Below are positions 7,492 through 12,691 of a stretch of 12,691 bases of DNA, one piece after another. This DNA is from JAAYGT01 sp050252075 (GTDB taxonomy: Bacteria; Pseudomonadota; Gammaproteobacteria; Burkholderiales; Burkholderiaceae_B). The DNA is taken from assembly GCA_050252075.1 (NCBI GenBank), contig JBFWLP010000096.1:1-12691 (forward strand), read 5' to 3'. The number at the start of each line of letters is the position of its first letter. The first letter of the stretch is position 1. Under the pieces are notes generated by a model, which was not told the origin of the DNA, did no database searches, and saw only the letters and a list, made by a program, of their open reading frames with translations. The position numbers were made by a program, and so were the translations under genes.

Positions 7492-8574
7492 ATGTCCGGA
7501 AAATTTCTGATCAAGGCGCTGAGTGCCGCTGCCATTGTTCCCGCGCTTGCCCTGTCGGGCATTGCTTCAGCCGAACCATTGAAAGTCGGCTTTGTCTACG
7601 TTAGCCCCATCGATGAAGCCGGCTGGACCTATCAGCAGGATCTGGGGCGCAAGCAAATGGAAAAAGCGCTGGGCGACAAGGTGAAAACCCAGTTCGTTGA
7701 GTCGGTGCCCGAGGGTGCCGACGCCGAACGTGTCATACGCGATCTGGCCCAGCAGGGGAACAAGCTCATATTCACCACGTCGTTCGGCTATATGAACCCG
7801 ACCCTCAAGGTGGCTCGACAGTTCCCCGACGTCAAGTTTGTTCATTCCACCGGCTACAAAACAGCGGCGAACGTTGCTACAACCAATGCCCGGTTCTACG
7901 AGGGTCGCTATCTGGCAGGCGTACTGGCCGGAAAAATGACCAAGTCCAATGTGGCCGGTTACGTGGGGGCTTTTCCCATTCCCGAAGTGCTGCAGGGCAT
8001 CAATGCATTCACACGCGGTATGCGTAGTGTGAATCCCAAAGCCGAGGTGCGGGTTATCTGGGTGAACAGCTGGTACGATCCGGGCAAGGAACGCGATGCG
8101 GCGCTGGCACTGATGGGCCAGGGCGCCGATGTCGTTTCGCATCATACCGACTCAACGGCCACGGTACAGGCAGCGCAGGAACAAGGCAAGTATGCGGTGG
8201 CTTACCACTCCAACATGCATGAGTTCGGGCCCAAAGCGCAAATAGCGGCAGTCACGCACCACTGGGGCGACTATTTCACCAAAACGGCTCAGGCGGTGCT
8301 CGATGGTTCGTGGAAGGCCGATCAGACCTGGGGCGGGATCAAGGACAAAATGGTAGCGATCGAAGGTTTTGGCCCCGATGTTCCCCAGGACGTCAAAGCG
8401 CTGGTCATGGAAAAGCAAGCTGAGATGGTGGCCGGGAAGCTCACCCCGTTCGACGCTCCCGTCGTCACCAATGAAGGCAAGGTGGTATTGCAGTCCGGCT
8501 CGCTTGACGACGCCGCATTGAACCAGATGAACTATTACGTCGAGGGGGTAGTGGGCAAGGTGCCGGGTAAATAA
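7492..8574 (+). CDS. BMP family periplasmic binding protein (PnrA-like)
   Basis: Ligand-capturing component of the importer encoded just upstream. It has 360 residues. A Sec signal peptide occupies residues 1-27, with a hydrophobic core and cleavage after IASA before EPLKV. No cysteine lies at the cleavage site, so the protein should be soluble in the periplasm, unlike Gram-positive BMP lipoproteins. The mature part starts with GFVYVSPIDEAGWTYQ and continues with EGADAERVIRDLAQQGNKLIFTTSFGYM, the two-lobed Bmp/PnrA fold. Characterised members bind purine nucleosides; others bind different ligands, so the substrate is open. Start at ATG 7492 rather than 7486, because GAGG (7482-7485), overlapping the permease stop, is then six bases away. 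It is the last gene of the operon, followed by a terminator at 8620-8652. Confidence 0.92.
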   Translation: MSGKFLIKALSAAAIVPALALSGIASAEPLKVGFVYVSPIDEAGWTYQQDLGRKQMEKALGDKVKTQFVESVPEGADAERVIRDLAQQGNKLIFTTSFGYMNPTLKVARQFPDVKFVHSTGYKTAANVATTNARFYEGRYLAGVLAGKMTKSNVAGYVGAFPIPEVLQGINAFTRGMRSVNPKAEVRVIWVNSWYDPGKERDAALALMGQGADVVSHHTDSTATVQAAQEQGKYAVAYHSNMHEFGPKAQIAAVTHHWGDYFTKTAQAVLDGSWKADQTWGGIKDKMVAIEGFGPDVPQDVKALVMEKQAEMVAGKLTPFDAPVVTNEGKVVLQSGSLDDAALNQMNYYVEGVVGKVPGK

Positions 8575-8619
8575 GGTTACCGGCCTCCCCTTGCTTTCCA
8601 GGCCTTGCCTGTTTGCCAG

Positions 8620-8652
8620 AGCCCCGGCGTTCAAAAACGACCGGGGCTTTTT
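8620..8652 (+). terminator. Intrinsic terminator after the BMP transporter operon
   Basis: Stem AGCCCCGG (8620-8627) and CCGGGGCT (8641-8648), extended inward by CGT and ACG across a bulged A, with five T residues at 8648-8652. It ends the four-gene importer transcript. The other strand has no T-run after the stem, so I do not call it bidirectional for the convergent reductase gene. Confidence 0.85.
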
Positions 8653-8677
8653 CGATGTATACGCTCACCAAACCCGC

Positions 8678-9673
8678 TCAGCGGCCAATGAACGGATAGT
8701 TTGGATCGTTGTAGCCGGGAGTTGACGGATGTCCCGGGCTGACCAGGGAGTCCACCAGCGTTTCCTCGTCGGCGGTTATTTCAATGTCCAGGGCGGGGTA
8801 GTAGTCTTCAAGTTGCGCCAGGGTGCGCGGGCCGGCGATCACCGAGGTAACGTGGCGGTTCGCCAGTACCCATGCTGTGGCAAAGTGTGCCAGCTTAATG
8901 CCGCGTTGCCCGCAGTGTTCGTTCAGCTGCTGCGCAATGTGCAATGATTCTTCCCGGAACTCGGTTTCCATAATGCGTTTGTCACCCCGCCCGGCGCGCG
9001 ACTCCGACGACGGCGCCTGGCCGGGGGCATACTTGCCCGTCAGTACGCCGCGGGCAATAGGGCTGTAAGGCACGACACCCAGGCCGTAATGGCTGCAGGC
9101 CGGCAAAATTTCTTCTTCGGGGCCCCGGTTCAGCAAGTTGTAGTAGGGTTGGCACACTACGGGCGGCGGTACGTTCAGGTCGCGGCAAACCTGCACCATT
9201 TCCGCAATCCGCCAGCCGCGAAAGTTCGACAAGCCGAAGGCGCCGATCTTGCCCTGGCGGATCAGATCGCCCAGCGCATGCGCCGGCTCTTCAAGGTTAA
9301 GGCCATTGAAGTCGCGATGCATGTAAAGAATGTCAATGTGGTCGCATCCCAGGCGCTTGAGGCTGGCGTCAACTTCCTGAACGATCCATTTTCGGGAGTA
9401 ACCACCCGTGTTGGGCTTCTTGCTGGTTTTGTTGCCCAGTTTGGTGGCAAGCACCCAGTCGTGGCGATGTTCGCGTATCAGCTGGCCGACCATCACTTCG
9501 GATTCGCCCTTGGTGTAGACATCGGCGGTGTCAATGAAGTTGATCCCGTGTGCGCGTGCCGAATCCACCATGGAACGGGCTTCGTTCATGTCGGTCTGGT
9601 CGGCGAACATCATGGCACCCAGACAGATTCGGGAAACTTCAAGGTCGGTATTACCAAGTTTTTTGTAGTGCAT
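8678..9673 (-). CDS. Aldo/keto reductase
   Basis: Cytosolic NAD(P)H-dependent oxidoreductase with the TIM-barrel AKR fold, 331 residues. The catalytic tetrad is complete: D48 and Y53 in FIDTADVY, K78 in LATKLG and H119 in DILYMHRD. Further family blocks are GKIGAFGLSNFRGWRIAEM, the stretch YSPIARGVLTGKY, and the C-terminal cofactor-binding region VIAGPRTLAQLEDYYPAL. The sequence type is that of the YajO/IolS-like bacterial AKRs; the physiological substrate is not known. Start chosen at the ATG at 9671-9673 (MHYKKLGNTDLEVSRICLG, the canonical AKR beginning), preceded by GAAGGAT. The frame is open further upstream, but those residues are unlike the family and would overlap the neighbouring thioesterase gene. 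It lies 62 bases downstream of that gene on the same strand and is probably cotranscribed. Confidence 0.95.
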   Translation of the reverse strand: MHYKKLGNTDLEVSRICLGAMMFADQTDMNEARSMVDSARAHGINFIDTADVYTKGESEVMVGQLIREHRHDWVLATKLGNKTSKKPNTGGYSRKWIVQEVDASLKRLGCDHIDILYMHRDFNGLNLEEPAHALGDLIRQGKIGAFGLSNFRGWRIAEMVQVCRDLNVPPPVVCQPYYNLLNRGPEEEILPACSHYGLGVVPYSPIARGVLTGKYAPGQAPSSESRAGRGDKRIMETEFREESLHIAQQLNEHCGQRGIKLAHFATAWVLANRHVTSVIAGPRTLAQLEDYYPALDIEITADEETLVDSLVSPGHPSTPGYNDPNYPFIGR

Positions 9674-9735
9674 GGAGTATCCTTCGTGACGTTGACGAAA
9701 AGAGGGAAGGGGTGAACGTACAGTTGATGCGGGTC

Positions 9736-10173
9736 TTAGCTTGCGCGGGGAATTGACCAGGTACTGATGGCATGTGCCACAGGCTCGCCCCCGTTGGCCG
9801 GTTCCAGCACAACCTCGCCGGCACACAGGCGCCCGGTTTTGTGCAGTGTGGCAATGGCTTTCACGCCGCCCGGCGGTGTTTTGCGCAAGAAATTGATGCT
9901 CAGGGTGGCGGTGACGGCATTCGGGTTGCCGGTGGCTCCCATGACGGCGGCGTACAAGGCCAGGTCGGCCAGCCCCATGAGCATGGGGCCGGCTATCATG
10001 CCGCCCGATCGTTCGAAGCCTGCACTGGGTACCAGAAGCAGGGTTGCCGAACCGTAGCCGATATCCACGATATCGGCCTTGATAATGGCGGCAAACGGGT
10101 GGTGGTCGTGCAGCAAACGCGAAAACTCTTCGACAGAAGTGCGGGGTTTCTGAGGCTTGTCAAGGGCGTCCAT
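9736..10173 (-). CDS. PaaI-like hotdog-fold thioesterase
   Basis: A small acyl-CoA thioesterase-like protein, 145 residues, the usual length for a single hotdog domain. The central helix block reads GGMIAGPMLMGLADLALY (58-75), followed by the strand block VTATLSINFLRKTPPGG (87-103) and the C-terminal strands ending PVAHAISTWSIP. These are the marks of the PaaI/YbgC-type thioesterase group. D70 sits where the catalytic Asp of PaaI is expected, but the usual HGG ahead of it is replaced by AGP; I recall a related proteobacterial group with SGP at this site. Substrate unknown. The RBS is weak (CGGAAC). It is divergent from the DUF2946 gene, with 56 bases between the starts, and probably first in a two-gene unit with the aldo/keto reductase. 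Confidence 0.88.
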   Translation of the reverse strand: MDALDKPQKPRTSVEEFSRLLHDHHPFAAIIKADIVDIGYGSATLLLVPSAGFERSGGMIAGPMLMGLADLALYAAVMGATGNPNAVTATLSINFLRKTPPGGVKAIATLHKTGRLCAGEVVLEPANGGEPVAHAISTWSIPRAS

Positions 10174-10229
10174 AGTTCCGTGGGCGTGGGGTCAAAATAG
10201 CAACAGACTTCATAGTACACTTGCTCACC
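10174..10229. promoter_or_regulatory. Divergent intergenic region between thioesterase and DUF2946 genes
   Basis: Only 56 bases separate the two start codons, so both promoters must overlap here or extend into the genes. The only -10-like sequences are ATAGTA at 10212-10217 (TACTAT on the minus strand) and TACACT at 10216-10221 on the plus strand. Neither has a clear -35 partner, and I see no clean operator palindrome. The DUF2946 start has no recognisable RBS. Confidence 0.25.
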
Positions 10230-10637
10230 ATGAATACGCCACGCCCGGTTTCTTTGTGCACCTTGATACGCGCAGCTTTTGTGCTTGTTGTGGCGCTGGC
10301 GTGGCTGCTGCGCTCGCTGGTGCCGGCAGGCTATATGCCGGCAAACAACGATACGTTGTCGCAAGGGGTGTTTGCGAACCTCACGGTATGCAGCCAGGGC
10401 CTTCAGTGGGCGCCTCATCCGTCACCGCAAGCGCCCGATTTTCCCGACACAAAAACATTGCACTGCGCGCCCGGCAGCGTTTTCGGGCAGGCCGCCTTGT
10501 CATTTCCGTCGCCGCCCGGGGTGGTGGTTGCATTGGGTGGCTGGTTTTATGTCGCTGCCGGCAGTATTCGTGCGGCGGTACAACCCAGCTTGTGTTGCGG
10601 CCCGCCGGTCGGGTCCCGGGCCCCGCCGGTCGTCTGA
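10230..10637 (+). CDS. DUF2946 family protein
   Basis: A 135-residue protein of unknown molecular function. The N-terminus is a membrane helix (about residues 12-31) followed by the family hallmark LRSLVPAGYMPA (27-38), and it ends in SRAPPVV, the RAPP tail often seen in DUF2946. A second, weaker hydrophobic stretch lies at about 97-113. Cysteines are at 10, 54, 79 and a CC pair at 122-123, with H78 beside C79; these could bind metal, but this is inference. DUF2946 genes are often found beside copper proteins, and here a PCuAC chaperone gene follows after 52 bases. Start at ATG 10230, with a poor RBS; an in-frame TTG three codons earlier is the only near alternative. Confidence 0.8.
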   Translation: MNTPRPVSLCTLIRAAFVLVVALAWLLRSLVPAGYMPANNDTLSQGVFANLTVCSQGLQWAPHPSPQAPDFPDTKTLHCAPGSVFGQAALSFPSPPGVVVALGGWFYVAAGSIRAAVQPSLCCGPPVGSRAPPVV

Positions 10638-10689
10638 CTTTCCTTGATGCTGTTGCGCATATTCTGAAATCATCATTCAAAGGCAAGTT

Positions 10690-11217
10690 ATGAAAACCCT
10701 GACGACGACCGCTTTGTTCGTTTTATCTTCTGTTGCAGTATCGGGCGCGCTTGCGCATAACCATGGATCGCACGCGGCGCATGCTGCGCATGCCGTGCAC
10801 GCGGCGGTCCCGGCACAGTCCATCAACGATGCGCCCGTGTCCACCACGCTGTCCGTGTCCGATTGCTGGATACGTGCCATACCCGCGCCGGCTCCATCGG
10901 GCGGCTTTTTCATCATCAGGAACAGCGGCCCGTCCGATGTGAAGCTGGTGGCTGCGGCGTCGCCCTCGTATCGCATGGTGATGCTGCATCAAACAACCCA
11001 CAGCCAGGGCATGAGCCGTATGGCAGAGGTGCACGATGTGGTGGTTCCTGCCGGCAAGTCGCTGGCCTTCAAGCCGGGTGATTATCACACCATGCTCGAG
11101 GGGGCGGCGTCCGACGTCAAAGTGGGCGCCGACATTACCTTGAATCTGTTGTTCGACAATGGCCAGAAGGCGGTTGCAAGCTGCGAGGTCATGCCTGCCA
11201 ATACGCGGGGTCGTTAA
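10690..11217 (+). CDS. PCuAC periplasmic copper chaperone
   Basis: A periplasmic Cu(I) chaperone that delivers copper to cytochrome oxidase assembly in characterised bacteria. It has 175 residues. The signal peptide is residues 1-22, with an AxA site ALA just before HNHG. A His-rich segment (H23, H25, H28, H31, H34, H37) precedes a linker and the DUF461/PCuAC cupredoxin-like domain from about residue 54. The Cu(I) site H-X10-M-X21-H-X-M is exact: H100, M111, H133, M135. C59 and C165 lie at the two ends of the domain and might form a disulfide. The RBS AAAGG (10679-10683) is six bases before the ATG. Pairing with the upstream DUF2946 gene points to copper acquisition or handling. The mature N-terminus H-N-H is unusual for the family as I know it. 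Confidence 0.95.
   Translation: MKTLTTTALFVLSSVAVSGALAHNHGSHAAHAAHAVHAAVPAQSINDAPVSTTLSVSDCWIRAIPAPAPSGGFFIIRNSGPSDVKLVAAASPSYRMVMLHQTTHSQGMSRMAEVHDVVVPAGKSLAFKPGDYHTMLEGAASDVKVGADITLNLLFDNGQKAVASCEVMPANTRGR
10771..10806 (+). repeat. Four imperfect 9-base tandem units encoding His-rich repeats in PCuAC
   Basis: Four in-frame 9-base units of the form CAY-GCN-GCN encode HAA, HAA, HAV and HAA (residues 28-39). The third unit has GTG as its last codon. Codons vary between the units (CAC/CAT, GCG/GCT/GCC), so the repeat has been kept at protein level or has aged since it expanded. The unit number could vary between strains. Confidence 0.7.
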
Positions 11218-11230
11218 ACGGTGGTTGTGC

Positions 11231-11262
11231 GTGCGGCTCCGCTTGGCGCCGTCACGCCGCAC
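11231..11262. other. Weak inverted repeat between convergent genes
   Basis: GTGCGGC (11231-11237) and GCCGCAC (11256-11262) form a 7-pair stem with an 18-base loop, at the junction of the convergent PCuAC and hydrolase genes. The right arm lies inside the last codons of the hydrolase gene. No T-run follows on either strand, so a terminator role is doubtful. Confidence 0.25.
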
Positions 11263-12058
11263 TAATGAATCGGGCAAGCGCGGCGTTGAATTGCCTGGGG
11301 TTTGCCAGATTCATTCCGTGCGACGCCATGGCAATGACCGAGTGGTCTATGTTCCAGATCAGCTCACTGAGCCTTGCCGCGCGGCTGGCGTAGCGAGAAG
11401 GGCTGTTGGCGCCGCTGATCAGGTGCACGGGGCAATCGATGTAGCGCACGTGATCGGGGTCGATTGCGCGGTCCATTTCGCGCCACTGTGACAACAAGGT
11501 AAAGGCGTTATCCAGGACCATTGTTTTAAACCAGGGAGCCATGCGATCCCACACTTTGTCGCCGTTGACCGCATCTACGAAGTGACGCATGGCTTGCTCG
11601 GTGTCGCCCGCCCGCAATTGCTGGACGGCCTGCTGATGAAAGCTGCCGGTTGGCGGCTCATCGGTAAACGGGAACCCCGGGTCGCACAAGGTTAACGTGG
11701 CCACGCTTTGTGGCTGTGCCAAAGCAAGTTCGACGGCCACCTGGGCGCCTCGTGAATGGCCCACCACATGCACCGGCTGGTTGCGCGCCGCATGGCTCAA
11801 CAGGGCGTGCATGGCGTCAACGTGGGCCGCCATCGTAAAGCGGGGCGATTCCGCGGTTAGCGCGTCGGGCCAGTACCCCGGCAGGCTGGGAACCAGCAGT
11901 TCAAACTGCCTGTGCAGCGCGTTGATTTGAGGGGTCCAATAGCGGTAATCACATAATGACCCGTGAATCAGCAGCACGGGCTTGCCTTCTCCGACATGAA
12001 GATAATGCAGGCAGGACGAATGGGTGGGCAGCGTGAGTGGTTGCGGCAAGGTCGGCAT
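11252..12058 (-). CDS. Alpha/beta hydrolase
   Basis: A 268-residue single-domain alpha/beta hydrolase, probably cytosolic since no signal peptide is seen. The oxyanion-hole motif is HGSLCDYRYW (32-41), the nucleophile elbow is GHSRGA with S102, and the catalytic histidine is H247 in ASHGMN. At the usual acid position after strand 7 (the G-x-x-D site) the sequence is GANSP (216-220), with S219 where Asp is expected. D126 in LCDPG, after strand 6, may replace it. The substrate cannot be told: esterase, thioesterase and C-C hydrolase are all open. It lies 20 bases downstream of an iron-complex-type ABC ATPase gene on the same strand and is probably cotranscribed and translationally coupled, because no RBS precedes its ATG. 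Confidence 0.88.
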   Translation of the reverse strand: MPTLPQPLTLPTHSSCLHYLHVGEGKPVLLIHGSLCDYRYWTPQINALHRQFELLVPSLPGYWPDALTAESPRFTMAAHVDAMHALLSHAARNQPVHVVGHSRGAQVAVELALAQPQSVATLTLCDPGFPFTDEPPTGSFHQQAVQQLRAGDTEQAMRHFVDAVNGDKVWDRMAPWFKTMVLDNAFTLLSQWREMDRAIDPDHVRYIDCPVHLISGANSPSRYASRAARLSELIWNIDHSVIAMASHGMNLANPRQFNAALARFISAA

Positions 12059-12078
12059 GCGGTCAGATCAATGGAGTG

Positions 12079-12691
12079 TCAAACAGGGGTGTCGTCAACG
12101 ACGATGAAGGGCAGGTTCCGGTGGCATGTTTCCAGGGTAGCATTGACCGCAAAGACGTCGGACAGCAGGCGCGGCGTCAGCACGTCGGTCGGTAAGCCCG
12201 ATCCGTGGACGGCTCCCCGATGAAGCACTAGCACCTGGTGTGCATAGCGCAAGGCAATGTTCAGGTCATGCACAACAATGATGATCAGGTGGCCATCGCG
12301 GGCGGCACGTTGCCTTAAATAGCGCATTGCATGGTGTTGCAGGCTCAGGTCCAGATTCGAAAGGGGCTCATCCAGCAGCAGTACGGGCGGCGAGGCCAGC
12401 AGTGTCTGCGCCAGCCCGGCCAGCTGCAACTGGCCGCCCGACAGCGTTGCCAGGGGGGTGTTGGCCAGGTGCGCCACATGCAGTTCGTCGAGCAGTGCTG
12501 GAATCTGTGATTCCAGGTCGTGGCGTTGCGTGCCGGCTTGGCCGGTTTGCGTTCGCAAGGCAATGCGCAATGCTTCGTAAAGGCTCAGGCGCAGGCCTGG
12601 AAGCGGGTGTTGCGGCATATAGCGTATAAACCGGGCACGGTGTGCGGCGCCCAGTACCTGCAGTTCAATGTCGCCCAGTGCGAGAGTTTCC
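12079..12691 (-). CDS. Iron-complex-type ABC transporter ATP-binding protein, N-terminus cut by window edge
   Basis: Cytoplasmic ATPase subunit of an importer. The frame stays open to the right window edge, so the Walker A region is outside and about 204 residues remain of a typical 250-260. The visible parts are in order: Q-loop RYMPQHPLPG, signature LSGGQLQ, Walker B VLLLDEPLSNLDL with D-loop, H-loop IIVVHDLNIALRY, and the tail VLVLHRGAVHGSGLPTDVLTPRLLSDVFAV. The HDLNxAxRYxxxVxxLxxG and VLTPxLLxxVF blocks resemble FepC/HmuV/BtuD-type ATPases for siderophores, haem or cobalamin. An internal ATG at 12616-12618 is not the real start, since it is the Met inside the Q-loop. Which chelate is carried depends on genes beyond the window. 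The alpha/beta hydrolase follows after 20 bases. Confidence 0.85.
   Translation of the reverse strand, partial: ETLALGDIELQVLGAAHRARFIRYMPQHPLPGLRLSLYEALRIALRTQTGQAGTQRHDLESQIPALLDELHVAHLANTPLATLSGGQLQLAGLAQTLLASPPVLLLDEPLSNLDLSLQHHAMRYLRQRAARDGHLIIIVVHDLNIALRYAHQVLVLHRGAVHGSGLPTDVLTPRLLSDVFAVNATLETCHRNLPFIVVDDTPV

Noticed and set aside
9089..9715. Plus-strand 208-codon open frame across the aldo/keto reductase
   Set aside because: Opposite strand to a gene with a full catalytic tetrad; no family resemblance.
9674..9826. N-terminal extension of the aldo/keto reductase by 51 residues
   Set aside because: The extra residues are unlike any AKR, overlap the thioesterase gene, and the internal ATG has both an RBS and the canonical MHYKKLGNTDLEVS start.

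Overview
This is chromosomal sequence of high GC content, densely packed with genes, most likely from a betaproteobacterium of the Alcaligenaceae (Bordetella/Pusillimonas/Achromobacter-like). That placement is a judgement from the look of the proteins (AhpF, BMP-type transporter, DUF2946, PCuAC) and from codon use; no rRNA or tRNA is present to confirm it. I see no insertion sequence, CRISPR array, integrase, tRNA or prophage gene.

Layout. Positions 1-1085 hold the end of a CynX/NimT-type MFS transporter. Positions 1172-3593 form a peroxide-defence unit: a four-element OxyR-type site abutting a good sigma-70 promoter, ahpC, a spacer with two hairpins, ahpF and a strong intrinsic terminator. 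A small Pmp3/YqaE-like membrane protein follows (3661-3858). Positions 3980-8574 are a four-gene operon for a BMP-family (NupNOPQ-like) ABC importer: double ATPase, two permeases and a periplasmic binding protein. The genes overlap or touch, and a terminator ends the unit (8620-8652). On the minus strand, a hotdog-fold thioesterase (9736-10173) is followed by an aldo/keto reductase (8678-9673).

Divergent from the thioesterase, on the plus strand, are a DUF2946 protein (10230-10637) and a PCuAC periplasmic copper chaperone (10690-11217). The chaperone has an intact H-X10-M-X21-H-X-M site and a His-rich mature N-terminus. Converging on them from the right edge are an alpha/beta hydrolase (11252-12058) and, upstream of it, an iron-complex-type ABC ATPase cut by the window end (12079-12691).

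How the genes work together. AhpC reduces peroxides and is recycled by AhpF with NADH; the OxyR-type site implies induction by peroxide. The BMP operon would import purine nucleosides or a related ligand, but no purine catabolic gene is present to fix the substrate. DUF2946 plus PCuAC looks like a periplasmic copper-handling pair. The terminal minus-strand pair may belong to an iron-siderophore or haem uptake locus lying mostly outside the window.

I did not find a clearly new biological system. The points most worth checking are the Cu-binding potential of the PCuAC N-terminus, the DUF2946-PCuAC pairing, the hydrolase without a canonical catalytic acid beside a metal-chelate transporter, the thioesterase lacking the usual HGG histidine, and the two hairpins between ahpC and ahpF.
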